This document shows, piece by piece, positions 11,135 to 19,744 of a DNA stretch of 64,000 bases (its first letter is position 1; every line of letters starts with the position of its first letter). Location: the NCBI RefSeq assembly GCF_965216485.1, contig NZ_OZ244162.1, positions 868,001 through 932,000 of the forward strand. The letters are read 5' to 3'. Made by a program: the position numbers and the translations under genes. The stretch comes from Algiphilus sp965216485 (GTDB taxonomy: Bacteria; Pseudomonadota; Gammaproteobacteria; Nevskiales; Nevskiaceae). The notes beneath the pieces are model-generated. The model saw only the letters and a program-made list of their open reading frames with translations, was not told the DNA's origin and ran no database searches.

Positions 11135-11449
11135 GTGTCCGATATTCCCGTCTACATCATTGCCAATTTCAAGGTGCACGATGCCGCCACCTATCGCCTC
11201 TACGAAAAGGGCTTCTTCCCACTGCTGAAGAAGTACGGCGGCAGCTTCATAACGTATGACGACGCTACCGAGACGCTGGAAGGCCCCAAGCCGCGGCAGG
11301 GGCGTGTGGTGATGTTCCAGTTTCCCTCCGAGCAAGCGGCAAAGGATTGGTATGCCGATCCCGACTATCAGGCGCTGTCCGAGCACCGCCGCGCCGGCAC
11401 CGAACTAGAATTCATCACGCTGGTGCACGGCCTGCCACCGAGGACATGA
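11135..11449 (+). CDS. DUF1330 family protein
   Basis: A 104-residue protein of the ferredoxin-like DUF1330 family, starting at GTG 11135 behind AAGGAG. It reads SDIPVYIIANFKVHDAATYRLYEK and ends with the family pattern VVMFQFPSEQAAKDWYADPDYQ. The biochemical function of the family is not established. It lies 19 bases after the dehalogenase and 4 bases before the thioesterase, clearly within the operon. Confidence 0.88.
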   Translation: MSDIPVYIIANFKVHDAATYRLYEKGFFPLLKKYGGSFITYDDATETLEGPKPRQGRVVMFQFPSEQAAKDWYADPDYQALSEHRRAGTELEFITLVHGLPPRT

Positions 11450-11453
11450 AAGG

Positions 11454-12287
11454 ATGAAGGACCACACGCCATCCACGGCAGCCAGCGAGGCTGCACTACA
11501 GAACATCAGCGCACTGATTGCCGGCTGCACCCGCAGTGAGGACGGCTGGCTGCGCGCCGAGCCGAGCAGCGCCTGGATGCAGGGCCGCAGCCTCTATGGC
11601 GGCGTGCAGGCGGCGCTTGCCGTCGAGGCCATGCGGCCTTTCGCCGAGGGACTGCCCATCCGCACGCTGCAGGCTACCCTGTGTGCGCCGGTTCCGGCTG
11701 GCCCGGTCGCCATCCACGCGCGCGTGCTGCGCGTGGGCGGCAGCACTCGCCAGATCGAGGCGCGCATCATCGAGGGCGACCAGGTGCTTGCGCTCTTCGT
11801 CGGCATCTTCGGCAAGGCGCGCGAATCGGTGGTGGCGCACGACTTCGTGGCGCCAGCCTTTGACGAAGCCAAGGGCACCGACATGCCCTTCATCAAGGGC
11901 ATGATGCCGGACTTCCTGCAGCAGTTCCGGGCGCGCCTGCTGCGCGGCCATTTCCCGGGCGCCGGCAAGCCGGACACCGAACACCTCTATCGCATCAGCT
12001 TGCGCGACAGCGCCGAGCACACCGGTCTGGCCCAGCTGCTCACCATGTCCGACTTTCCGCCTCCGGTGGGGCTGAGCTGGCTGTCCACCTTCACACCTGC
12101 CAGCACCATGACCTGGATGCTCAACTTCACCGGCCATGCCTTCGATGACCAGTCGCTGGACAACTGGCTGATCGACGTCAAGCTCGACGCCGCCCACGAC
12201 GGCTATACCCAGCAGACGGTGACCCTGTTCGCGCCGGACGGCTATGCCGTGGCGCGAGGCACCCAGTGCATGGTGGTCTTCGGCTAG
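11454..12287 (+). CDS. Hotdog-fold acyl-CoA thioesterase-like protein
   Basis: A 277-residue protein of the thioesterase-like superfamily (double hotdog, TesB/TE-II type). The N-terminal hotdog contains WMQGRSLYGGVQAALAVEAM and LQATLCAPVPAGPVAIHARVLRVGGSTRQIEARI. The second has WLSTFTPA...SLDNWLIDVKLDAAHDGYTQQTVTLFAPDGYAVARGTQCMVVFG. It probably hydrolyses an acyl-CoA produced downstream of the operon's substrate. It is the last gene of the TetR-dehalogenase operon. Confidence 0.82.
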   Translation: MKDHTPSTAASEAALQNISALIAGCTRSEDGWLRAEPSSAWMQGRSLYGGVQAALAVEAMRPFAEGLPIRTLQATLCAPVPAGPVAIHARVLRVGGSTRQIEARIIEGDQVLALFVGIFGKARESVVAHDFVAPAFDEAKGTDMPFIKGMMPDFLQQFRARLLRGHFPGAGKPDTEHLYRISLRDSAEHTGLAQLLTMSDFPPPVGLSWLSTFTPASTMTWMLNFTGHAFDDQSLDNWLIDVKLDAAHDGYTQQTVTLFAPDGYAVARGTQCMVVFG

Positions 12288-12425
12288 CGCATGGTGTCGG
12301 CGGCCGGGCCCGCGCCACCGGAAGCGGGCGCTACGCGGCGAAGGTGGCGTACCATTTTGGCCACCTTCGCTGCGAACGAGGACATGCTTCGCAGCACGCA
12401 CCCTGAGGCCCACGAGCCTGTCACG

Positions 12426-13451
12426 ATGAAGATGCTTCTCCTGGTCTGTGCCGCCGGCATGGCCGTCGCCTCTTTCCCTGGCCTGGCCGCCGAAGACGGG
12501 CAGGGCGCCCATACAGGCGCGGATTCTAATGGCGCGGCTGCCGCGTTTTCCGGCTTTCGTGACTGCCCGCAGTGTCCGGAGATGGTGTTGATCCCGTCCG
12601 GAGAGGCGCGGCTGGGGAGCCCCGAGTCGGAAGCCGGCAGGGATCCGGATGAAGGGCCGCGCCAAAGCGTAAGCATTGCACAACCCCTGGCCTTTGGCCG
12701 CCACGAGGTCACTGTTGGTCAGTTCGCGGCCTTCGTCGACGCGACCGGCTATGAAACCGATGCCGAGCGCAATCTGGGTGGTGCCGAAGGCTGCCTGAGC
12801 GCGCGTGCGGTGGGTGCGCGCGGGCAGCGGATCACCTGGGAGTACGAGGCCGGTGTCAACTGGCGCAATCCGGGCTTCGAGCAGAGCGCCCAGCATCCGG
12901 TGGTCTGCGTCAGCTGGTTTGACGCCATCGAATATCTGGAGTGGCTGAGTGACAAGACCGACGCCAACTACCGACTGCCAACCGAAGCCGAGTGGGAATA
13001 CGCGGCGCGCGCGGGTAGCGAGGGCGCCTTCTATTTCGGCGATGAGCTCGAAGGCATCTGTGCCCACGCCAACCACGCCGACGATGCCTACGCCCGCAGT
13101 TGGGATTGGCCAAAGGCCACGCGTGGGGCCAATTGCGACGACGGTGCCGCGCGCACGGCACCCATCGGAAGCTACCGGCCCAATGCCTTTGGATTGCACG
13201 AAATGCTGGGCAATGTCTGGGAATACACGGGCGACTGCTACATCGATACGCTGGCTGGCATGCCCGCCGATGGCAGTGTGCGGATAACGGAACCGTGCCC
13301 GCGCCGTGTCGCGCGTGGTGGCGCCTGGCGCAATCTGGTCGACCATATCCGCGCCGCCAACCGCTACCGGGTGTCGCCCGTCACGCGCAGCGATTTCGTC
13401 GGCTTTCGCGCCGTACGCGCACTGAACGGCGCCAGGCCGCCGAGCGAGTAG
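12426..13451 (+). CDS. SUMF1/FGE-fold secreted protein without catalytic cysteines
   Basis: A 341-residue protein with a signal peptide (MKMLLLVCAAGMAVASFPGLAAED) and one formylglycine-generating-enzyme (SUMF1/EgtB-type) domain from about residue 45 to 335. Hallmarks are EVTVGQFAAFVDATGY, HPVVCVSWFDAIEYLEWL, YRLPTEAEWEYAARAG, FGLHEMLGNVWEY and RGGAWRN...RAANRYRV...FVGFRAVR. The two cysteines used by true FGE for sulfatase activation are absent from the RAANRYRV region, so it is unlikely to activate sulfatases. A structural or ligand-binding periplasmic role is more plausible. An upstream in-frame ATG would add about 20 residues before the signal peptide. Confidence 0.85.
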   Translation: MKMLLLVCAAGMAVASFPGLAAEDGQGAHTGADSNGAAAAFSGFRDCPQCPEMVLIPSGEARLGSPESEAGRDPDEGPRQSVSIAQPLAFGRHEVTVGQFAAFVDATGYETDAERNLGGAEGCLSARAVGARGQRITWEYEAGVNWRNPGFEQSAQHPVVCVSWFDAIEYLEWLSDKTDANYRLPTEAEWEYAARAGSEGAFYFGDELEGICAHANHADDAYARSWDWPKATRGANCDDGAARTAPIGSYRPNAFGLHEMLGNVWEYTGDCYIDTLAGMPADGSVRITEPCPRRVARGGAWRNLVDHIRAANRYRVSPVTRSDFVGFRAVRALNGARPPSE

Positions 13452-13820
13452 CCGGCAGTACCACGCGCTTTGGGCGCACGGTGTCGTCCGTCCGGTTGCG
13501 GATGTTGGGCCACCAGGTCACGAATCATTGGGGATCAGGCGGGCACGCTCTGCAGGCTGCGGATGCTCCGGTGCGAGCCCACGCGACCCGTCGAATCGCT
13601 TCAGTCCGGGGTGTGTGCGAGCAAGGGCAGCCGACGCCGGGGTTGTTTCCTGCGCACGTCTGATTGGAGCGCTGTTCGACCGTATCGGTTGATGGCCTCA
13701 GTGCCACTTGGACGCACAATCGGGCTGCCGTCTCACAGCGTCTCCCCACCCCCGCTCGTAAGAGGCCTGGGGCACAGGCCCCCGACGGCCACGCTTGACT
13801 GAACCCGTATGTCCGACGGT
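13452..13820. other. 369-base gap without a recognisable gene
   Basis: This stretch lies between the convergent FGE-fold gene and LysR gene. Open frames crossing it are short, lack family motifs and run into the flanking genes in other frames. I see no clear terminator, tRNA or repeat. It may be the remnant of a junction, since the next two genes form a self-contained regulator-target pair. Confidence 0.5.
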
Positions 13821-14741
13821 TCACCCGGTCTGGTACCAGAGCGGGCGATACTCCCAGCGTTCCACGAGGAAGTCGATGAAGACGCGCGTCTTGCGCGCCA
13901 TGATCGGCCGGTCCGGAAAGACGACCGAAATCATGGCCGGTTGCGGCCGATGCTCCGGCAACACCTCGACAAGCTCGCCGCGCGCCAGCGCGTCGTCGAC
14001 GAGGAAGCCTGCGAGGAGTGCAATACCCGCGCCGTCGATCGCTGCCTGCCGCAGCATCAGGGCATTGTCGGCGGCGAGCGTCGGACGGACCGGCACGACG
14101 ATCTCGCCGGACGGCCCGGTCAGTCGCCAGACCGGACCGTTGGCCAACGGGCTGAAGTGAAGCAGGGCGTGCGCTGTAAGGTCCTGTGGACCTCGGATTT
14201 CGGGCGCTCCGGCCAGGTAGGTGGGCGCAGCGCACAGATATCGGTTGGTTTCGGCAAGCCGCCGGGTCCTGAGCCCCGTCCCGCTCGCGTGCTCCCCGAT
14301 GCGGACGGCGGCGTCGAAACGGTCTCCGATGAGATCAACATAGTCGTCGGAAACGCGCATCTCGAGTTCGATCCCGGGATGAGCGCGCCTGAAGGCTGCA
14401 AGCAACGGGCCAATCGCGATCTGTCCGAAGGATGTGGGCAGAGACAGCCGCAATACGCCTGTTGGCTCGCTGGAGAACTGCGACACCATGGCTTCGGCGT
14501 CGCTCAGCCGTGACAGCAGATCCTGCGCAAGCGGAAGCAAGGCCGCGCCCGCCTCGGTCAATGTGACCGACCGGGTATGTCGGTGAAACAGCGGCGTGCC
14601 CAGCGATGCTTCGAGCGCCTTGATGTGGCGGCTGAGGATGGATGGATGCACCTGTAGCCCCTCCGCAGCGCGCGCGAAATTTAGTTTGGCCGCTACAGCG
14701 CAAAATTCCCTCAGCGCGTGCGTCGAAAGGGACGGCTCCAT
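13821..14741 (-). CDS. LysR-family transcriptional regulator
   Basis: A 306-residue LysR protein starting at ATG 14741. The winged helix-turn-helix covers residues 7-65 (LREFCAVAAKLNFARAAEGLQVHPSILSRHIKALEASLGTPLFHRHTRSVTLTEAG). The periplasmic-binding-like effector domain follows, with VLRLSLPTSFG and DAAVRIG. It belongs to the CrgA/DsdC-like group that often controls the divergent neighbour. It is divergent from the beta-propeller gene at 14842, with an inverted repeat in the gap. Confidence 0.93.
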   Translation of the reverse strand: MEPSLSTHALREFCAVAAKLNFARAAEGLQVHPSILSRHIKALEASLGTPLFHRHTRSVTLTEAGAALLPLAQDLLSRLSDAEAMVSQFSSEPTGVLRLSLPTSFGQIAIGPLLAAFRRAHPGIELEMRVSDDYVDLIGDRFDAAVRIGEHASGTGLRTRRLAETNRYLCAAPTYLAGAPEIRGPQDLTAHALLHFSPLANGPVWRLTGPSGEIVVPVRPTLAADNALMLRQAAIDGAGIALLAGFLVDDALARGELVEVLPEHRPQPAMISVVFPDRPIMARKTRVFIDFLVERWEYRPLWYQTG

Positions 14742-14752
14742 TGATGCTTACA

Positions 14753-14778
14753 GTGCAATGAATGATGCCATTTTGCAC
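14753..14778. promoter_or_regulatory. Putative LysR operator GTGCAA-N14-TTGCAC
   Basis: GTGCAA at 14753-14758 and TTGCAC at 14773-14778 form a perfect 6-base inverted repeat around a 14-base spacer. It sits 11 bases upstream of the LysR start, in the 100-base gap shared with the divergent secreted protein. Position and symmetry suit a LysR regulatory binding site. Confidence 0.55.
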
Positions 14779-14841
14779 CTTTATTTCATCAACAGCATCT
14801 TTTTAGTCTGGTCGCCGCCAACCACACGAGAGGAGATCCTG

Positions 14842-15912
14842 GTGCGTCACCTGAGATTCGCGGTCGGCGAACAACCGCGCTGGCCCTCCTGGCCCGTACG
14901 TTGGCAACTCGTGGCGGCTCTGATGATTGCTGCGCTCCTGCCCGGCGCAATCGTCGCGCAGGTGCCATCCAAAAGAGATGCGAAAGGGCCGACAATGCAC
15001 TGTTCGGCCGCGGAAACACTCCGGCGTCCCTGGATCGACGAAGCGGGCAGCCTCGCGCTTCCGCCTTCCCTCGACTGGCCGAACGGTGTTGCATTCGACG
15101 GCCAGGGCCGGTTGCTGGTGGGGGCCATCACAGCACCGCTCGTTGCGCGCTTTGAGGCGGGGCGCTGGCGCATTATGGATATTGCGGCTCCGGGCATCTT
15201 TTCCGTGACAAGCCTGACCCATGACTCCGCGCGAAATCTGGTCTGGGGGACCTCACCCGCCTTTCTCGAAGCGGACGCCGACCAGCAGCACGGGCTGTAC
15301 GCGCTGGATGATGAGCGGTTGCAGGTGGTGCGTTTTCTTCGGTTGCCCGACGACGGCTTTGCCAATGACACCGAGATTGCGCCGGATGGCCGCCTGCTGG
15401 TGACCGACAGCGTGAATGGCCGCGTTCTGGCATACGATTGGATGCGTGACGAGTTTGCGACCCTGGTCGAAGACGAACGCCTCAGACCGCTGAGCCGCGT
15501 CGGGGCGGCCGGGGTGACGGTCGATCAACAGGGCCGCATCTATGTCACCAATTTTGAAACCGGGGAGGTGCTTGTCCTCGACGAGGACGTGCTACGCGCG
15601 GTCGAATTGCCGCGGACTCTGGAGAATCCCGATGGTCTCGTTCTTGTCGAGGATGGTGCACTCCTGGTGGCGGAAGGAGCCGTTCTGAGCGGCGATGGAC
15701 GATTGTTGCGCATTGCCGATCCGGCCGAACCGGGTCAGCGTGCCATCGAGGTTCTGCGCGGGCGGCTGGAATCGCCGGTCAATCTGACCGTGGGGCCGGA
15801 CCACACCGTCTACGTCACGGAGTCCCGCATCCGAAGGAAGATCGGCCCGAATCCGACAGACGTCAAACCCGATCGCTTCCGCGTGGTTGTTGTCGACCCG
15901 CACGCCGGCTGA
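14842..15912 (+). CDS. Secreted SMP-30/NHL-type beta-propeller protein
   Basis: A 356-residue protein. I take GTG 14842 as start because AGGAG at 14831-14835 is well placed and the signal/anchor helix (WQLVAALMIAALLPGAIVAQ) then lies about 22-42 residues in. The rest is a six-bladed propeller of SMP-30/gluconolactonase or strictosidine-synthase-like type, with PNGVAFDGQGRLLVGA, DTEIAPDGRLLVTDSVNGRVLAYD, GVTVDQQGRIYVTNFETGEVLVLD and NPDGLVLVEDGALLVAEG. Members hydrolyse lactones or phosphotriesters, or only bind ligands. The LysR neighbour is its likely regulator. Confidence 0.78.
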   Translation: MRHLRFAVGEQPRWPSWPVRWQLVAALMIAALLPGAIVAQVPSKRDAKGPTMHCSAAETLRRPWIDEAGSLALPPSLDWPNGVAFDGQGRLLVGAITAPLVARFEAGRWRIMDIAAPGIFSVTSLTHDSARNLVWGTSPAFLEADADQQHGLYALDDERLQVVRFLRLPDDGFANDTEIAPDGRLLVTDSVNGRVLAYDWMRDEFATLVEDERLRPLSRVGAAGVTVDQQGRIYVTNFETGEVLVLDEDVLRAVELPRTLENPDGLVLVEDGALLVAEGAVLSGDGRLLRIADPAEPGQRAIEVLRGRLESPVNLTVGPDHTVYVTESRIRRKIGPNPTDVKPDRFRVVVVDPHAG

Positions 15913-16054
15913 AAACGGAACGCTGGCCTGGCGCTGTCTCCGGGATCAAGGGGTTGCGCGGGCGACCTGCCTGCCGATGCTCGAACCCTCCGCAAATCGA
16001 GAAGCCGGCGGTCGAAGCGCTTGAATAGGTCCGCCGTTCGGTCTCTGGAGATGG

Positions 16055-17002
16055 CTAGGGCAGTTGCAGCGCCTGGAGCTCAGCCTCTTCCAGCCGATAG
16101 ATCAGCCCGGCACCTTCCTCCCGCACCAGCTGGAACCGACCGCTGAGCATGATTGGCTCCCATTGCACTTCGATGCCGCGTTCGGCGAAGACCTCGACGG
16201 CGCCGGCCGGGCCGCCGGGCACATGGAAGAAGCAGGAGGGTGGCGTCGACACCAGCAGGAAATGTGACTGCTCGTCGGTGGCCTCCAGCGGCAGCATGAA
16301 GCCTACGAGTTGTACGGCCTCGCCTTCCAGCCCCTGCACGGTGTCGGAGAATTGCACGTCCAGGGTGTAGTCCTGACGGTAGCGCACCCGGCTCTCGAGC
16401 AGGGTTTCCCAGCGCACGACGCCGTCGATGGCGTCCAGGCCCTGCCACTGGCGGGCGCGGTCGGCAATCACATTGAGCGTGATCTGGGCTTGTTCCTCGC
16501 CGGCACGGACGGTGACGATCTCCTCGCCGTCCTGGTCGGGCCGCACGCCAAAGGTGACTTCGCCGATCTCGTCGGTTTCGGAGGAGGCCAGTGTCATCAG
16601 TGGGCTGTCGCGTGACGTGGTGATCGACACGGTCTTGCCCACCACTGGTTCGCCGGCCGCGTCGAGCAACTGCGCCGTGATGTAGGCGGGGGTGCCGGCG
16701 AGGACATCCACCATCCAGGTGTCGGCGTCAGTCTGGTAGGCGGATTCGTTGTACAGCGTCAGTATCGGCCCGTCCGGCGCGGGTACCGACCGCACCGCAT
16801 TGGGGGCGTCGGCAGGCGGTGCCATGGCGTTCATTTCAGCCTCGGTCAGCGCATTCCCCGGAGCGGTCGCGGTCTGCGGCGTGGCGGGGGTGCGCTCCGG
16901 CGCAGGCTGCACGGAAGGCGATGGGGTCTCGCCGTTGTCCGGTGCGGAGCCGCAGGCGGTGAGGCAGCAGAACAAGACGAGGGCGGGCAGACGTTGCTTC
17001 AT
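16055..17002 (-). CDS. DUF3299-like lipoprotein (copy B)
   Basis: A 315-residue lipoprotein with lipobox CLTAC (Cys17) and a Pro/Thr/Ala-rich linker to about residue 75. An Ig-like domain (WMVDVLAGTPAYITAQLLDAAGEPVVGKTVSITTS) and a C-terminal DUF3299-type domain (LVGFMLPLEATDEQSHFLLVSTPPSCFFHVPGGPAGAVEVFAERGI) follow. The Cys and His in PSCFFHVPGGP are conserved in the family and could bind metal. It is last in the ABC operon, 50 bases after copy A, and shares copy A's domain order, so the two are tandem duplicates. Function is unknown. The context suggests envelope zinc handling. Confidence 0.78.
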   Translation of the reverse strand: MKQRLPALVLFCCLTACGSAPDNGETPSPSVQPAPERTPATPQTATAPGNALTEAEMNAMAPPADAPNAVRSVPAPDGPILTLYNESAYQTDADTWMVDVLAGTPAYITAQLLDAAGEPVVGKTVSITTSRDSPLMTLASSETDEIGEVTFGVRPDQDGEEIVTVRAGEEQAQITLNVIADRARQWQGLDAIDGVVRWETLLESRVRYRQDYTLDVQFSDTVQGLEGEAVQLVGFMLPLEATDEQSHFLLVSTPPSCFFHVPGGPAGAVEVFAERGIEVQWEPIMLSGRFQLVREEGAGLIYRLEEAELQALQLP

Positions 17003-17052
17003 GAATTCTCTACAGACGCATGAGGAGGGTGTGCGAGGGCGATGTTTACCCC

Positions 17053-17925
17053 CTATGGGGAAGGAACCTTCTTGAGTTGCGCATGCTCAAGGCGGTAGAT
17101 CAATCCGGCCTCGGGATCATCGATCAACTGGAAGGTGCCCGCCAGCACGATGGGGTCCCATCGCACCGCAATGGCGGTGTCCGCGTGCACTTCGACCGCG
17201 CCGGCAGGCCCGCCGGGCACGTGGAAAAAACAGGAGGGCGGTGTCGAGACCAGCAGAAAATGGGACTGCCGGTCGCTGGGCTCCAGAGGCAGCATGAATC
17301 CCACCAGCGTGATCTGCGCCCCATCCAGCGCGCGCGCCGGCTCGGAATAGCGGACGTCGAGGGTGTAGTCCTCGCGATAGCGCACCTGGCTGGAAAGCAG
17401 GGTTTCCCAGGCGGTGATGCCGTCAGCGTCGTCCAGGCCTTCCCAGTCCAGCGCGGCGTCGTCGATCACGTTGAGCAGCATTGTCGCGGACTGTCCTCGG
17501 CCGCGCACCGTCACCGCCTCTTCTCCGGCTTCGAAAGGTCGTACGCCGAAGCTTGCCTCCCCCTGCGCGTCGGTTCTGGTGGCCTGGGCGGTGATCAGGG
17601 CGCTGCCGTCGCGGGTGGCGGCGGAGACCGTCACATCCGGCAGCGGCGCACCGGTGGTGTCGGTGAGCTGGGCTGTGATGAAGGTGGGGGTGCGGACGAC
17701 CACGTCGATCATCCATTGGTCCTTGCCCACCTGGTAGGCGGCATCACTGTACAGATGCAGTCGCGCTCCGGATGGGGCTGCCGCCTGCTCGGCGCGGATG
17801 GCGGGCGGCGGTGACGACGGCGTGGCGGCGCGTTCGCCATTGCCCGTGCCACTGCCGTGCTGCGCGCAAGCCAGGGCAGGTACGCAAAGACCGCACGCCA
17901 GTGCGATGCGCGCTGCGATGCTCAT
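17053..17925 (-). CDS. DUF3299-like periplasmic protein (copy A)
   Basis: A 290-residue protein with a signal peptide ending ALACAQHG. As in copy B, an Ig-like domain (QWMIDVVVRTPTFITAQLTDTTGAPLPDVTVSA) precedes a DUF3299-type domain (LVGFMLPLEPSDRQSHFLLVSTPPSCFFHVPGGPAGAVEVHAD). The ATG at 17925 overlaps the stop of the ABC permease (ATGA), so translation is coupled, and the protein probably works with the transporter on its periplasmic face. Confidence 0.8.
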   Translation of the reverse strand: MSIAARIALACGLCVPALACAQHGSGTGNGERAATPSSPPPAIRAEQAAAPSGARLHLYSDAAYQVGKDQWMIDVVVRTPTFITAQLTDTTGAPLPDVTVSAATRDGSALITAQATRTDAQGEASFGVRPFEAGEEAVTVRGRGQSATMLLNVIDDAALDWEGLDDADGITAWETLLSSQVRYREDYTLDVRYSEPARALDGAQITLVGFMLPLEPSDRQSHFLLVSTPPSCFFHVPGGPAGAVEVHADTAIAVRWDPIVLAGTFQLIDDPEAGLIYRLEHAQLKKVPSP

Positions 17926-19091
17926 GCGGACTTCAGCACGGTCGTTACGTCGCGACGATAGGCACGGATGGCGGGGACCAGCGCAGCCAATGCGCCTATG
18001 GCGGTGCCATACAGCAGCAAGGCGGTCTCCGCCGGCAGCCATTGCCAGCCGGTCAAGCCCTCGGTGGCGGCGAAGCCCAGCCACTGGCCAGCCAGTTCAG
18101 CGACGAGGTGGCCGACGAAGATGCCGAATAGCGTCCCCGCGAGGCTCAACAGCACGCCCTCAACTACGAGGCTGACCAGCACCTCCCAACGCGTGGCGCC
18201 CAGGCAACGCAGCAGCGCCAGTTCGTAGCGACGCGCCTCCAGTGCGTGATACAGCGCGATGAACACGCCCAGGCCCGCGCTGACCACGAGCAGCCAGGCG
18301 AAGGCGCGCACGCCGTCGATGCCCACGCCGAGCAGCTGCAGCATGCGGTTGGTCTGCACGGCTGGCGCCGCGGCCTGCAGCTGGGACTGGCTGTTGACCA
18401 GCCGCGGTAGGGTGGTGGCGGCAAAGGGGGTGGCGTAGTCGATCAGCAGCGTGGTGATTTCCGGGTCAGTGGGGTCGGCGGTGCCGTGTACGGCCCATAC
18501 GCTTTCCACGCTGGTCAGGATCAGGCGGTCGATGACGGTGCCGGTGGCCTCCAGCACGCCGACAACGCGATAGCGGCTGTCGCCGTGCACGTGGCCCTCA
18601 GGCGAGAAGCCGTGCACGCCGGAGAAATGATCATCCAGGGTCAGGCCACTCGCGGCCACTGCGGCGCCGATGGTGGCTTCGCCGGGTTCCTGCCACAGCC
18701 GGCCTTCGCGCACATCGGCGGCGTAGAGCGCCGGGTAGGCGGCGGTGGTGCCGACAATGCGGAAGCCGCGCCAGGAATCGCCCAGGGCCTGGGGAACGGC
18801 GGTCCGCACCATGGGGTGCTCGGCCCAGCGCTGGGCTTCGGCCAGTGGGATGTTCCCGGTAGGGATATCGGCGTGGTAGATCGCCGACAGCACCAATTGA
18901 CTCGGGCTGCCCTTGGCGCCGATCACCAGATCGATGCCGGCCGCATCGCCGCGCATGCGCTCTTGCAGATGGTGGCCGAACAACAGCAGCAGCACGATGG
19001 TGGCGATGCCGATGGCCATCAGTGCCGTGTTGAGGGCGGCCGCGAGCTTGTCGCGCAGCAGATTGGCCCATGCCAGAGAGAGCAGGGTCAT
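17922..19091 (-). CDS. FtsX/MacB-type ABC transporter permease
   Basis: A 389-residue permease. An N-terminal membrane helix (LNTALMAIGIATIVLLLLFGH) is followed by a large periplasmic domain with a His-rich stretch (DDHFSGVHGFSPEGHVHGDSRY) and the ETTGTVIDRLI-type segment. Three C-terminal helices form the FtsX domain (about 245-385, ending RAYRRDVTTVLKSA). It overlaps the ATPase gene by 4 bases. MacB/LolCDE-like proteins do mechanical work on envelope partners. The His-rich loop and the upstream Zur-like box suggest a metal-related role here. Confidence 0.88.
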   Translation of the reverse strand: MTLLSLAWANLLRDKLAAALNTALMAIGIATIVLLLLFGHHLQERMRGDAAGIDLVIGAKGSPSQLVLSAIYHADIPTGNIPLAEAQRWAEHPMVRTAVPQALGDSWRGFRIVGTTAAYPALYAADVREGRLWQEPGEATIGAAVAASGLTLDDHFSGVHGFSPEGHVHGDSRYRVVGVLEATGTVIDRLILTSVESVWAVHGTADPTDPEITTLLIDYATPFAATTLPRLVNSQSQLQAAAPAVQTNRMLQLLGVGIDGVRAFAWLLVVSAGLGVFIALYHALEARRYELALLRCLGATRWEVLVSLVVEGVLLSLAGTLFGIFVGHLVAELAGQWLGFAATEGLTGWQWLPAETALLLYGTAIGALAALVPAIRAYRRDVTTVLKSA

Positions 19092-19744
19092 GCGCTGGGC
19101 TCCGGCCGTGTCAGCAGGGTGGCGTCCGGAAAATGCGCGCGCAGTCGCTGATCGTGGGTCACCACAAGCAGGGCCGCGCCTTCGCGTTCGCTGGCATCGC
19201 GCAGCAGTGCGATGACTTCCTGGGCATTGTCGTCATCGAGGCTGGACGTCGGTTCATCTGCGAGCAGGATCGCGGGTTGGTTGATCAGCGCGCGCGCAAT
19301 GGCCACGCGCTGTGCTTCTCCCTGCGACAGGGTCTCCGGCATGGCATGGGCGCGATGTGCGAGGCCAAGTTGGTCGAGCAGCGCCAGCGCCCGCGGGCGG
19401 TCCGCCGGCCGCCGCCCGAAGTGCTGGGCAAGCATCAAGTTCTGCAGCACGTTGACGGCGCCCACCAGATGGAGCCGCTGAAAGATCAGGCCGATGTGCT
19501 GCCCGCGGAAGCGATCGCGCGCCGCCGGGCCCAGCGCGCGCAGATCCTGTCCCGCAATGCGCAGCGATCCGGCATCGGGCAGCAGCAGGCCGGCGAGAAT
19601 ATGCAGCAGCGTGGTCTTGCCGCATCCGGACGGTCCCAGCAGCAAATGGGCCTGCCCGGCATCCAGATGCAGACGATCGAGCGCCAGCACGGTTTGACCC
19701 CCGAATCCATGGCGGAGCTGCTGCGCCTCGATCAGTGGGGGCAT
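19088..19744 (-). CDS. LolD/MacB-type ABC transporter ATP-binding protein
   Basis: A 218-residue ATPase with Walker A GPSGCGKTTLL (Lys43), Q-loop region LIFQRLHLVGAVNVLQNLML, ABC signature LSQGEAQRVAIARAL, Walker B ILLADEPTSSLDD and a switch His in VVTHDQRL. It heads the four-gene operon running leftwards to 16055. Its ATG (19742-19744) directly abuts the Zur-like box at 19745-19767, leaving no room for a Shine-Dalgarno sequence, so the mRNA may be leaderless or a slightly later start may be used. Confidence 0.9.
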   Translation of the reverse strand: MPPLIEAQQLRHGFGGQTVLALDRLHLDAGQAHLLLGPSGCGKTTLLHILAGLLLPDAGSLRIAGQDLRALGPAARDRFRGQHIGLIFQRLHLVGAVNVLQNLMLAQHFGRRPADRPRALALLDQLGLAHRAHAMPETLSQGEAQRVAIARALINQPAILLADEPTSSLDDDNAQEVIALLRDASEREGAALLVVTHDQRLRAHFPDATLLTRPEPSA

